Assembly (NCBI GenBank): GCA_017515285.1
Contig: JAFWGN010000010.1
Location: forward strand, 1-42,743
Source: Candidatus Saccharimonadota bacterium
GTDB lineage: Bacteria; Patescibacteriota; Saccharimonadia; Saccharimonadales; Saccharimonadaceae
Direction of reading: 5' to 3'
DNA length: 42,743 bases
Under the pieces are notes generated by a model. The model was not told the origin of the DNA. It did not search any database and saw only the letters and a list, made by a program, of their open reading frames with translations. The position numbers and the translations under genes are program-made. This document shows, piece by piece, positions 23,661-30,660 of this stretch. Numbering within the stretch: the stretch's first letter is position 1; each line of letters starts with the position of its first letter.

Positions 23661-25268
23661 CTAAACCACTCTGGAGACTTCTTCGATTGTCGTGACGCCG
23701 TTTAAGGCCATAAGTAGCCCCTTTTGCTCAAGTGTCAACATCCCGTTCTTTTTCGCGACCTTTTCGATTTCTCTAGCATTCGCATCTGAGACGTCCCCGC
23801 GCAAAAATTGCGAGATTTCGTCCGAGACGACGAGTTGTTCCATGATAACCGCCCGCCCCGCATAGCCAAACGGATTGTCCTCGGTCGGCACCGGTCGATA
23901 GAGTTTAATATTGTTCGGGTCAAACCCATCAACCCCGTCCAATGTCTCTCGAATATATTTCTTGATGGTTTCGTCCGGCTCATATTCTTCCTTCGAATCG
24001 GTCAGCCTTCGGACCAATCTCTGCGCAACCACGAGCCTCACGGACGTTGCAAAAATCGGGTTCGTCCCAATAAGGTCAATCATCCTAGAAAACGCCGCCG
24101 AGGAAGAATCCGCGTGGAATGAGCTTAAAACCAAATGTCCAGTAATCGAAGCCTGAATCGCCGTTCGCGCCGTGTCCGCGTCGCGAATCTCCCCGACCAT
24201 GACGACATCCGGGTCAAGCCGGAGCACGCTCCGAAGCCCCTCCGCAAACGACCCGCCGTCATTGGTCTTTATCGGGATTTGAGAAATCCCCGTAATTCCA
24301 TATTCAATCGGGTCCTCAAGAGTGATGATTTTTCTATCGGTCGTATTGAGGGCATTAAGCATCGAATAAAGTGTGGTCGATTTACCCGAACCAGTCGGCC
24401 CGACCATGAGGACCAGCCCCCTCGGTTTCCGAATAATCTCGTCAATCTCGAGCCGTTCTTCTTCTGACAGCCCAAGCAAATCCAGTTGCAGTAGCGACTC
24501 ATCAAAGTTAAAGAGCCTTAAAACCGCGTCCTGTCCATACATCGTCGGCACGGTCTCGACGCGCACGTTCAAAATATGCGTCGAACCGTCTCGGTGAATT
24601 TCTGTCTGCAAATGACCCGATTGTGGTTTCTGCGACGCCGCCGAAACGTTCGCCCGAGAGGAGAGCTCGCCCATGATAACGCGATACCTATCTTTTTCAA
24701 GGTTCGCCACCGGGTGCAAAAGCCCATCAACGCGCATCCGGATGCGAATTTCGCTCCGAAGGTTTTCAATGTGGATGTCCGACGCGCCGAGTTTGTCCGC
24801 CTGGTCGAGTAGGAAATCGAAGACTTTTTCCGAAGAAACGGAGTTCAAAGTGTTCGATACTTCCGTAATCGTCTCCGAATCTCCCTCATTTGAGATTTTT
24901 ATGTCGTTATAATGAACTTCTTTCGGTGGGTCGTAGCGCCGCATAAGCACTCGATACGCCGACCCGGAAATCAAGAAAAAATCAACTCGCTCGCCGTCTT
25001 TTTCATATTCCGCCTGAAGTTCAGAGAGTAAATGTCGCGGCGTCTGCGAAGTAATCATAAACTGGAACCGTTCGCCCCCGCCCCCTCGCGACAAGGGAAG
25101 AATGAAGTTCTTGTGCATTTCCTCTTTATCAAGAACCCCCATAACCAGCGGAATCGAATCCTCAAACTCCCGCGTGTCAAGATATGGCAACCCGAGAATC
25201 CGCGCGCGATTTCTCGTCGCCGCTTCCTCGTTCTCTCTTCGTTTCGCCTGGAGTTCTTCTTCGTTCAT
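23661..25268 (-). CDS. PilB/GspE-type secretion or pilus ATPase
   Basis: The 535-residue hexameric ATPase has an N1-like domain (about 1-150), the N2 domain with DIHIENLRSEIRIRMRVDG (about 164-182), Walker A GPTGSGKST (290-298), an Asp box with ITLEDPIEYG, Walker B VVMVGEIRDADTA (about 356-368) and a His box at SSFHAD. It powers assembly of type IV pili or related pseudopili. The four-cysteine zinc knuckle usually found before VIMEQL is absent. TATAAT at 25281-25276 lies 7 nt before the ATG. It stands alone here, without other pilus genes. Confidence 0.9.
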   Translation of the reverse strand: MNEEELQAKRRENEEAATRNRARILGLPYLDTREFEDSIPLVMGVLDKEEMHKNFILPLSRGGGGERFQFMITSQTPRHLLSELQAEYEKDGERVDFFLISGSAYRVLMRRYDPPKEVHYNDIKISNEGDSETITEVSNTLNSVSSEKVFDFLLDQADKLGASDIHIENLRSEIRIRMRVDGLLHPVANLEKDRYRVIMGELSSRANVSAASQKPQSGHLQTEIHRDGSTHILNVRVETVPTMYGQDAVLRLFNFDESLLQLDLLGLSEEERLEIDEIIRKPRGLVLMVGPTGSGKSTTLYSMLNALNTTDRKIITLEDPIEYGITGISQIPIKTNDGGSFAEGLRSVLRLDPDVVMVGEIRDADTARTAIQASITGHLVLSSFHADSSSAAFSRMIDLIGTNPIFATSVRLVVAQRLVRRLTDSKEEYEPDETIKKYIRETLDGVDGFDPNNIKLYRPVPTEDNPFGYAGRAVIMEQLVVSDEISQFLRGDVSDANAREIEKVAKKNGMLTLEQKGLLMALNGVTTIEEVSRVV

Positions 25269-25333
25269 ATATATAATTATATCACACCGTTTATGGTTTT
25301 CAAAATCACTCCCCTGTGTTATAATTTTCCCAT

Positions 25334-25435
25334 ATGCGTAAGAAACTCGACAAGGTTATTGCGAAACTCAACCGCAACAATAACCATAAACACAGCGACA
25401 AGCGGAAGCACCTCCGCCACAAAGACGGTCGCTAA
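25334..25435 (+). CDS. small basic protein of 33 residues
   Basis: The frame MRKKLDKVIAKLNRNNNHKH... has 33 codons, with about half the residues Lys, Arg, His or Asn. TATAAT at 25320-25325 lies 8 nt before the ATG, consistent with a near-leaderless mRNA. A strong terminator begins 2 nt after its stop, so the unit is a complete mini-gene. The composition suggests binding to RNA or the ribosome. No family was recognised. It stands at the left edge of surface locus 2, the position held by tRNA-Pro in locus 1. Confidence 0.6.
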   Translation: MRKKLDKVIAKLNRNNNHKHSDKRKHLRHKDGR

Positions 25436-25436
25436 C

Positions 25437-25466
25437 AAAATCCCCTCGACGTCTCGAGGGGATTTT
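25437..25466 (+). terminator. intrinsic terminator after the 33-residue gene
   Basis: AAAATCCCCTCGA and TCGAGGGGATTTT form a 13-bp stem with a 4-nt loop. The bases following it (TCATCGGCAGTATT) match those after the terminator at 5428-5458, so this is the left edge of the duplicated locus. Confidence 0.85.
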
Positions 25467-25592
25467 CATCGGCAGTATTCTAGAATGTGCCGACACTAGA
25501 GAAATCAAAGTCCAATAACGTAAAACTTGTCATAAGTCTCAATTGGTCAATATTAACATACAACAAACATAATAAAAAGGACACTAAAAACT

Positions 25593-26343
25593 ATGTCTAA
25601 AAAATTAATCGCCGGCGCCGGCGTCGTCGCTTCTCTCGCAGTTGCTCTCGCCCCGCTCGCAACTTTCGCCTCGGATGCTACCTACAACTCCGATGAGCAC
25701 ACTGATGCTTTGAACGTCACCGTTCTTTCGACTTGTGCTTTCGGCGCTAAAGCAGCTACTCCGGTTGTTGGTGTTTCGCACAATGCCAATCCAGAAACTT
25801 CCAACCTGCCACTCCCAGGAACAGATGCAGCCATCACTGGCACAGCAAACATAGCGACCTGGACCCCGCACACCGCCGATGATAATGACAATCTCGGTAT
25901 GACGCCGGATGCTGCGAATAAAACGGAGCATACTACTACTGACGTTGCAAATTATAGCATCTACGCCGGTACTGCTGACGACAACATGGGCACTACTACT
26001 CTCACTGTCGTCTGTAACCAAAACAACGGTTACAAAATCTTCACTCAAGCCGCTGACCTTTCTGAAGGTATCGCAACTATTCCTATCGTAGCTGCCGCTT
26101 CTGCTACCGCCAGTGTAACTGGCTACGGCATCACCGTCGCTAATGACGATAGTATTGCGACCGTAACCCCTGCTCAGGTTACTAACACGACTAAAAGCTA
26201 CGATAACCAATAGCGCCGCTTCTGCTGCTACCGGCGATCACTTTACCTACACCTACAACATCGGTGTCGCTCCTGGCACTAAGGCCGCAACTTACACTGG
26301 TGACGTCGTTTACACCCTCGTCCAACAACTCGGTGGCAACTAA
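25593..26343 (+). pseudogene. secreted WxL-like surface protein (copy 2, frameshifted)
   Basis: It is closely related to the protein at 5761, with almost the same signal peptide and the same GTADDNMGTTTL block. An extra A in the AAAA run at 26193-26196 shifts the frame, so translation stops at 26213. Dropping one A restores the expected end (NSAASAATGDHFTYTYNIGV, then YTGDVVYTLVQQLGGN) to TAA 26341-26343. The segment of about 165 bp that carries the promoter of copy 1 is absent here. It could be a decaying gene, a slippage-prone phase-variable gene, or a sequencing error in the homopolymer. Confidence 0.8.
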
Positions 26344-26355
26344 TTTGCCCAAAAA

Positions 26356-26383
26356 TTAACTTCCCTCAAATGAGGGAAGTTAA
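26356..26383. terminator. palindromic terminator between copy 2 and the small - strand gene
   Basis: TTAACTTCCCTC and GAGGGAAGTTAA form a perfect 12-bp stem around AAAT. The A tract on its left becomes a T tract on the - strand, so it best terminates the gene at 26405-26539 and may serve the + strand weakly. Confidence 0.7.
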
Positions 26384-26404
26384 GCCCTAGAAAAGACCAA
26401 CATT

Positions 26405-26539
26405 TTACTTGGTCTTCTTTTTTGCGTTGCTGAGAACGCTCGCCGCTAAGGACTTTGTTGCCTTGGATTGACTGCCCTGCAAGACTTTTGAAGCCTTACT
26501 GGCCATCTTCGGCGTTGATTTTACACCATTCTTGGACAT
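26405..26539 (-). CDS. small Lys/Ser/Ala-rich protein of mobile-element type
   Basis: The 44-residue protein reads MSKNGVKSTPKMASKASKVL and continues with Ser, Lys and Ala. Small proteins with the STPKMASKASKVL pattern are familiar to me from accessory and mobile regions of many bacteria; I cannot name a domain or function. AAGGAG lies 7 nt before the ATG, which is chosen over an in-frame start at 26713 because the predicted promoter (TATAAT 26638-26633) lies between them. The leader of about 85 nt contains two GGTAACC repeats. It is divergent from the RloA-like gene and shares an operator-like region with it. Confidence 0.75.
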   Translation of the reverse strand: MSKNGVKSTPKMASKASKVLQGSQSKATKSLAASVLSNAKKKTK

Positions 26540-26632
26540 AAAATCTCCTTTCCGCTCAAATAATGCAATCCTTACCAGCTGTGCGGTTACCGCTGTGAGG
26601 ATGGTTACCTGAAGCTCGCAGGCAACGGATCT

Positions 26633-26661
26633 ATTATAGTATACGTCGCCAAAAAATGCAA
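26633..26661 (-). promoter_or_regulatory. promoter of the small - strand gene
   Basis: Read on the - strand, TTGCAT (26661-26656) and TATAAT (26638-26633) are 17 bp apart, with transcription expected near 26626. Its -35 directly abuts the inverted repeat at 26662-26686. Confidence 0.65.
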
Positions 26662-26686
26662 AATTATGCAAAAAAATTGCATAATT
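26662..26686. promoter_or_regulatory. inverted-repeat operator between divergent promoters
   Basis: AATTATGCAA and TTGCATAATT are perfect 10-bp arms around AAAAA. An extra half site (AAATGCAAAATTATGCA) adjoins it on the left. It lies between the -35 of the leftward promoter and the -35 of the rightward RloA promoter (26698), so a dimeric repressor bound here could control both. No obvious regulator gene is adjacent. Confidence 0.6.
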
Positions 26687-26697
26687 CCAAAAAATCA

Positions 26698-26726
26698 TTG
26701 AAAAAACTCCCAAATATTGCTATAAT
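26698..26726 (+). promoter_or_regulatory. leaderless promoter of the RloA-like gene
   Basis: TTGAAA at 26698-26703 and TATAAT at 26721-26726 are separated by 17 bp. The expected transcription start is 26733, the A of the ATG. Confidence 0.75.
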
Positions 26727-26732
26727 ATAGGT

Positions 26733-28022
26733 ATGATTATTAATTTCTCTGTTAAGAACTACCGCTCATTTAGGGGAGATGCTGATCTAACCATGGAGGC
26801 GGATGACCTTCGCGCAAGCGAGAACATACCAACCAAAGCCCTTTCAAACCGAGACGTGCTGCCCGTAGCTGGCATCTTCGGCGCCAATGCCAGTGGTAAA
26901 ACAAATATTCTAAAAGCGCTCGATTATCTCAGTCTTGTCGTCACAGGAAGCGGCATCTCCGACGAAAGGGTAAAGAACACCATTAAGCATCCCCTTCTGG
27001 CTAACTTCGCCCTAGACCGTAATCGCGATCCGGTAGAGTTTGAAATCGAGCTACTCAGCAGGGACAAAAAACGCGAATATACATATTATCTTTCGGTTGT
27101 CGATAATTCCGTTCTTGAGGAATCGCTTTCCGTTCTAGAAAAAGCAAAAACCAATCGAGTGACGCACGAAATATTTTCACGAAAAAAACAAGAAATTCAA
27201 TACGATCCCGTAATCGAGAAGGAAATCAAAGACATAAAGAAAGTAATCGCATATGGCGAAGATGTGCCAACAATAGTACGACTAGCCAATCTCGTTAAAT
27301 TGCCTGTAGCCGTCGATTTTATTAACGAACTTAGTTTTGTCAAATTCTCTCGGAAGTCTACAGGCGTAAACTTTGATCAACTCTACAAGGAGCCTGCTCT
27401 AAGGGAGAAAGTTGTTAATTTCATCAAGGAGTCTGATACGTGCGTGCAGGATATTAAGATCGATAAAGCTGTAATTCCTCTGAAAGTTAAGGAGCAACTC
27501 AATAACAGCCCGTCCTTGCCGTTCGGTTTTAAGCAAGCCATGAATGAAGACCGCCTTTACTCTCTTCTGTCGGTACATAATAATTACGGAGATAATCATA
27601 ATCCGATCTATCTTGACTTCACGAGTGACGAATCCAGGGGAACTAATCGCTTGCTAGAAATTGCTATTATGATAATCGATGCAATAGACTCAGGTGGAGT
27701 ACTAGTAGTAGACGAGCTAGACAGTAGCCTGCACCCATTCTTGTCGTCGAAAATCGTAAAAACTTTTCAGGATCCAAATATAAACAAAAAGCACGCTCAG
27801 TTAATCTTTACCAGCCACGATAATTACCTTATGTCTAAAGCGGTTGGACTACGCACGGACCAGATTTACCTTACGGACAAAGACAACAACGAGCAATCGC
27901 ATCTCACCGCGCTGTCGGAATTTAAGGTCCGCAACAACGCCGCCGTCGATAAACAATACATGGATTCTCGTTTTGGCGGCGTGCCGACCGTATCCGACGA
28001 GGGGTTTGCTTTAGATGAGTAA
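26733..28022 (+). CDS. RloA/AbiL-type AAA ATPase
   Basis: The 429-residue ABC/SMC-like ATPase starts MIINFSVKNYRSFRG, typical of AAA_15 proteins of abortive-infection systems. Walker A is GANASGKT (50-57), the signature-like region TSDESRGTNRLLEIA, Walker B GGVLVVDELDSSLHP (about residues 321-335) and the switch His TSHD. A helical insertion lies between about 100 and 250. In RloAB, AbiL and PARIS-like systems such an ATPase senses infection and releases or activates a TOPRIM-like partner. The partner gene follows with an 8-nt overlap. The gene is intact, unlike the surface genes around it. Confidence 0.88.
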   Translation: MIINFSVKNYRSFRGDADLTMEADDLRASENIPTKALSNRDVLPVAGIFGANASGKTNILKALDYLSLVVTGSGISDERVKNTIKHPLLANFALDRNRDPVEFEIELLSRDKKREYTYYLSVVDNSVLEESLSVLEKAKTNRVTHEIFSRKKQEIQYDPVIEKEIKDIKKVIAYGEDVPTIVRLANLVKLPVAVDFINELSFVKFSRKSTGVNFDQLYKEPALREKVVNFIKESDTCVQDIKIDKAVIPLKVKEQLNNSPSLPFGFKQAMNEDRLYSLLSVHNNYGDNHNPIYLDFTSDESRGTNRLLEIAIMIIDAIDSGGVLVVDELDSSLHPFLSSKIVKTFQDPNINKKHAQLIFTSHDNYLMSKAVGLRTDQIYLTDKDNNEQSHLTALSEFKVRNNAAVDKQYMDSRFGGVPTVSDEGFALDE

Positions 28023-28671
28023 ACTATTAAAAGGAAGGGCCGCACGAAGACAAGGAAGCAAAAGTGAGTTACCCAAGGTCTACATTTTCCCAGAAGGAGA
28101 AACAGAGAAATATTACTTTAATGCTAAAAAAGCGCAAACAAGAGGAGCCGGCTTTACAGTTCACGTCGTAAACGAAGTCATAGGTAAGAGCGGCCTCCAG
28201 TTGGTAGAAGAAACGATTGAATACATTCGCAAAAACAGCAGCAGTATGAATATTGGCGATGAGGCCTATGTGGTCTTCGATTTCGACTCAAACCTAATAA
28301 ACAGAATTAACCGTGAAGAAGAAATCCGAAAAGCTTTTGTCAAGGCGCAGGAGTATAACAGGAACCCTATAAAGGGAATAAAACTTGAGATAGTACTTAG
28401 TAATGACTCGTTTGAGCTTTGGTATGTGCTCCATTTCCAAGATCTTAACAGTTTTACTCGCAGAGAAAAACTTTATGATATTTTGAGTAAAATTCTCAAA
28501 CGAGAGTACAGCAAACCAGAAGAGAATTTCTCTAGCATCCTAAAGAAAAAAGGCGACGAACGGAAGGCGATAGCTCGCGCGAAAATGTTGGATAATAATG
28601 ACCCAAATAAAAACCCGCACACTGACGTTTATAGATTAGTTGAACGATTAAACAGGCGGAATGACACATAG
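28015..28671 (+). CDS. RloB-like TOPRIM-family protein
   Basis: The 218-residue protein has FPEGETEKYYF (Glu27, 29 and 31) near the N-terminus, VVFDFDSN (about 87-94) as the DxD metal site, and SNDSFELWYVLHF, followed by a basic C-terminal half. This pattern is that of RloB/AbiLii, a family with TOPRIM-like metal-dependent nuclease character, found with AAA ATPases in abortive-infection loci. The ATG lies 8 nt inside the ATPase gene, so translation is coupled. It is the probable effector; the target nucleic acid is unknown. Confidence 0.88.
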   Translation: MSKLLKGRAARRQGSKSELPKVYIFPEGETEKYYFNAKKAQTRGAGFTVHVVNEVIGKSGLQLVEETIEYIRKNSSSMNIGDEAYVVFDFDSNLINRINREEEIRKAFVKAQEYNRNPIKGIKLEIVLSNDSFELWYVLHFQDLNSFTRREKLYDILSKILKREYSKPEENFSSILKKKGDERKAIARAKMLDNNDPNKNPHTDVYRLVERLNRRNDT

Positions 28672-28699
28672 GCAACTTTTATCGAGGTAGCCGGCCTAG

Positions 28700-28729
28700 T
28701 TGACTAATACGAGACTAAAATGATAAAAT
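28700..28729 (+). promoter_or_regulatory. promoter of the long leader of surface locus 2
   Basis: TTGACT at 28700-28705 and TAAAAT at 28724-28729 are separated by 18 bp, predicting transcription from about 28736. The transcript would have a leader of about 290 nt before the TTG at 29027, against about 84 nt in copy 1. Confidence 0.55.
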
Positions 28730-28740
28730 AAAAACCAGAC

Positions 28741-28911
28741 GACGCTAAGGGAAACGTCTTCGCATCAGGGAGTTTAGTTGGGGAATGCGAGCTTGAAACG
28801 TGACACGCCTCTTCAGCTAATCTCTCCCACAAAGGGAGCAGGGGTTCAAAACCCCCAGGAGAATTAAACGTCAGCAAGGATTCATCTAAGAGTCCGAGAA
28901 AGGGGGTGATT
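28741..28911 (+). ncRNA. candidate structured leader RNA
   Basis: Five hairpins follow one another: GACG/CGTC (28741-28758), TCGCAT/ATGCGA (28760-28790, loop with GGGAGTTTAGTTGGGGA), CTCCC/GGGAG (28824-28838), GGGGT/ACCCC (28841-28855, loop region TTCAAAA like a T loop) and GGATTC/GAGTCC (28878-28895). The segment is richer in G than the rest of the + strand and has no counterpart in locus 1. TTGGGG...AAT and CAGCTAA (28814-28820) vaguely resemble parts of the c-di-AMP (ydaO-yuaA) riboswitch; the match is weak. It may be a riboswitch, an attenuator or a piece of another element. Confidence 0.45.
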
Positions 28912-28995
28912 ATGGCAAAAAACAATAAGACCAAATTATTGCTCGAGCCAATACTAACGGTAACATTATTTCTTAATGGCAGCTCCCTGATGTGA
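28912..28995 (+). CDS. possible 27-residue leader peptide
   Basis: ATG 28912 follows a strong Shine-Dalgarno (AAAGGGGGTG) and encodes MAKNNKTKLLLEPILTVTLF plus seven residues, ending in TGA. The basic N-terminus and hydrophobic middle suggest a membrane-inserting or leader peptide. It lies between the structured leader and the one-TM gene remnant. TGA is a rare stop in this window, which lowers confidence or points to a foreign origin. Confidence 0.4.
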   Translation: MAKNNKTKLLLEPILTVTLFLNGSSLM

Positions 28996-29026
28996 TGACG
29001 CTTTCGCGATAAGGAGATAACTAACT

Positions 29027-29680
29027 TTGGAAGAAAAATTATATTTCAAGCCCGGAAACTACGGGAAAGGAAGAAAAAAGAAGCAAACGGAGCAAAAGGT
29101 GGATAACGCGCCTGAAAAGAAAGATCACAGAGCTTTAAAACTTATCTCTCTTGCTCTTTTTACTTATCGCCGCAATCATGATTATCTTGTTACTTCACGG
29201 CAAAACCACAACTTCCGGCCAATACCCCGCTAGCGTCTGCAATGAATCGCTTACCTGCGAATCAAAGTCTATCACTTACGAAAAAGTCAACCAAGTAAAT
29301 TCCGACGACAAAGACCTCAAAATCAGATGGTCTTCGCTGGTACAGAATCCTTAAGCTCCGCCAGTCTCAAATACACGCTTCGCTTCGGCTCTTACGAAGC
29401 AGCACATAGCGCCGAGGCGATTTCTCATGCTCAGTTTAACCTTGCCCTTCAAGCCATTGGATACGACGCCTCAAAATTCAATGACAAGTTTTCCATTCTC
29501 GATAATGAACTCGTTATTTCTTTGAGCCTTGGCAGCGACAAAACCCTCGACGATACCACTCGCAGCTATTTCCTCGTCGATTACATTAAAGACGACCAAC
29601 TGCCCAGAACTCTCGCTGAATATAAATCAAATTACGAGAAGCAAGGCTTCTCCTGCACCTCAACCATTGATAATAAATAA
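29027..29680 (+). pseudogene. one-TM surface-locus protein (copy 2, two frameshifts)
   Basis: It is homologous along its length to the intact gene at 8444-9097, starting with the same TTG and MEEKLYFKP. The first shift lies in the membrane segment near 29150 (one extra base in CTTTTTA). The second lies near 29326, where AAAATCAG-ATG replaces AAAATCAACATG, so one base is missing. The three pieces together restore the whole protein to TAA 29680. A Shine-Dalgarno (AAGGAG) remains. As written it yields only a short N-terminal product. Confidence 0.85.
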
Positions 29681-29691
29681 CGGAGAAAACC

Positions 29692-30615
29692 ATGCCTAAA
29701 ACCAGCAACAAATCTACAAACAATATCATCGCTAAGCTTAAAGCCGTTATGCTTGCTGTCGCGACCGCATTTCTTAGTGTCTTCACTACCGCCCCTGCCT
29801 CCGCCATCGGCCAGTTTGCATCTCGCCTATGTATCAACAAATTACCCTTACCCCAGGAGAAACTTACACCGGCAACTTCAAAGTCATTAACCCTGGAGAC
29901 AATACCATCGACTTTCGCTACACTGTTCGTGTTGAACCGTTTTCTGTCGAAGGTTTAGACGACCTCAGCTTCACGGCCAACGGTAGTTATAACCAAATCG
30001 TCGACTGGATTGAACTTTCCCGCGAAGAGGGGATTATCTCCCCGAACCAGACCGAAGAAGTCCGTTTCTACATTCATGTTCCCGAAGATGCTCCGGCTGG
30101 CGGGCAATACGCTGCCATTATGGTTACTTCTGAAGAGTATCGCCTCGACAACTCCACCGTTGATCTTCGCGAGAAATACGAGGCCTCACATCTTCTTTAT
30201 ACAGAGGTTGCCGGAGAAACCGTTAGAAAAGGCAAGGTTGACAATGCCAATGTCCCGGGTTTTATGCTCTCTGGCAACATCACCGGTAGCTCCACTATTA
30301 CAAACGAAGGTAACGTTCACTCCCAAGCTACGCACACTCTCCAAGTCTTCCCGCTTTTCTCCAAAGAAGAAATCTACACCAATGAAGAAAAACCTAAAAC
30401 CACTTGGATAATGCCAGGAAACTCCGCCTATACCTCCATCGCCTGGGAAGAAACCCCAAACGTCGGCATCTTCCACGTCATCTACAACGTCGAATATGAA
30501 GGCGTAAACAGCAATGTCGACAAAATCGTCATCATCTACCCCCTCTGGCCCCTCCTTCTTATCTTTCTCATCATCTTCAAAATCCTCTGGGGGAAAGAAG
30601 AAATTAGAAGAATGA
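29692..30615 (+). pseudogene. DUF916-like surface protein (copy 2, two frameshifts)
   Basis: It is closely related to the intact gene at 9117. The signal peptide and AIGQFA are read first. One C is then missing near 29820 (TTTGCATCTCG against TTCGCCATCTCG), which shifts the frame. The body continues in another frame from MYQQITLTPGETY. At 30589-30593 a run of five G replaces four, so the reading runs past the expected end into unrelated sequence. With both corrected, the protein ends LWGKKKLEE at TGA 30613-30615, just before the terminator. It is probably inactive in the assembled form. Confidence 0.85.
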
Positions 30616-30628
30616 CCCAATCATTTGT

Positions 30629-30660
30629 AAAAAGCCCCCACTCCAAATCAGGGGCTTTTT
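30629..30660 (+). terminator. intrinsic terminator closing surface locus 2
   Basis: AAAAAGCCCC and GGGGCTTTTT form a 10-bp stem with a T tract. The stop of the convergent P-type ATPase lies at its right foot (30659-30661), so it may act in both directions. Confidence 0.85.

Larger units (their letters stand above)
25437..30660 (+). repeat. surface locus 2, duplicate of the locus at 5428-10063
   Basis: The left parts (terminator, spacer, secreted-protein gene) and right parts (one-TM gene, DUF916-like gene, terminator) match those of 5428-10063 in order, orientation and sequence. The middle parts (6514-8320 and about 26384-28995) share nothing recognisable. The duplication must predate the divergence of the two copies, and the cargo was exchanged in at least one of them. 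Confidence 0.8.

Noticed and set aside
26540-26713. Longer 102-codon reading of the small gene at 26405
   Set aside because: The extension covers the predicted promoter and operator. A strong Shine-Dalgarno precedes the internal ATG at 26539.
28766-28866. tRNA suggested by GGGGTTCAAAACCCC
   Set aside because: The T-arm-like hairpin has only four good pairs with the 7-nt loop, no acceptor partner upstream, no anticodon arm and no CCA.
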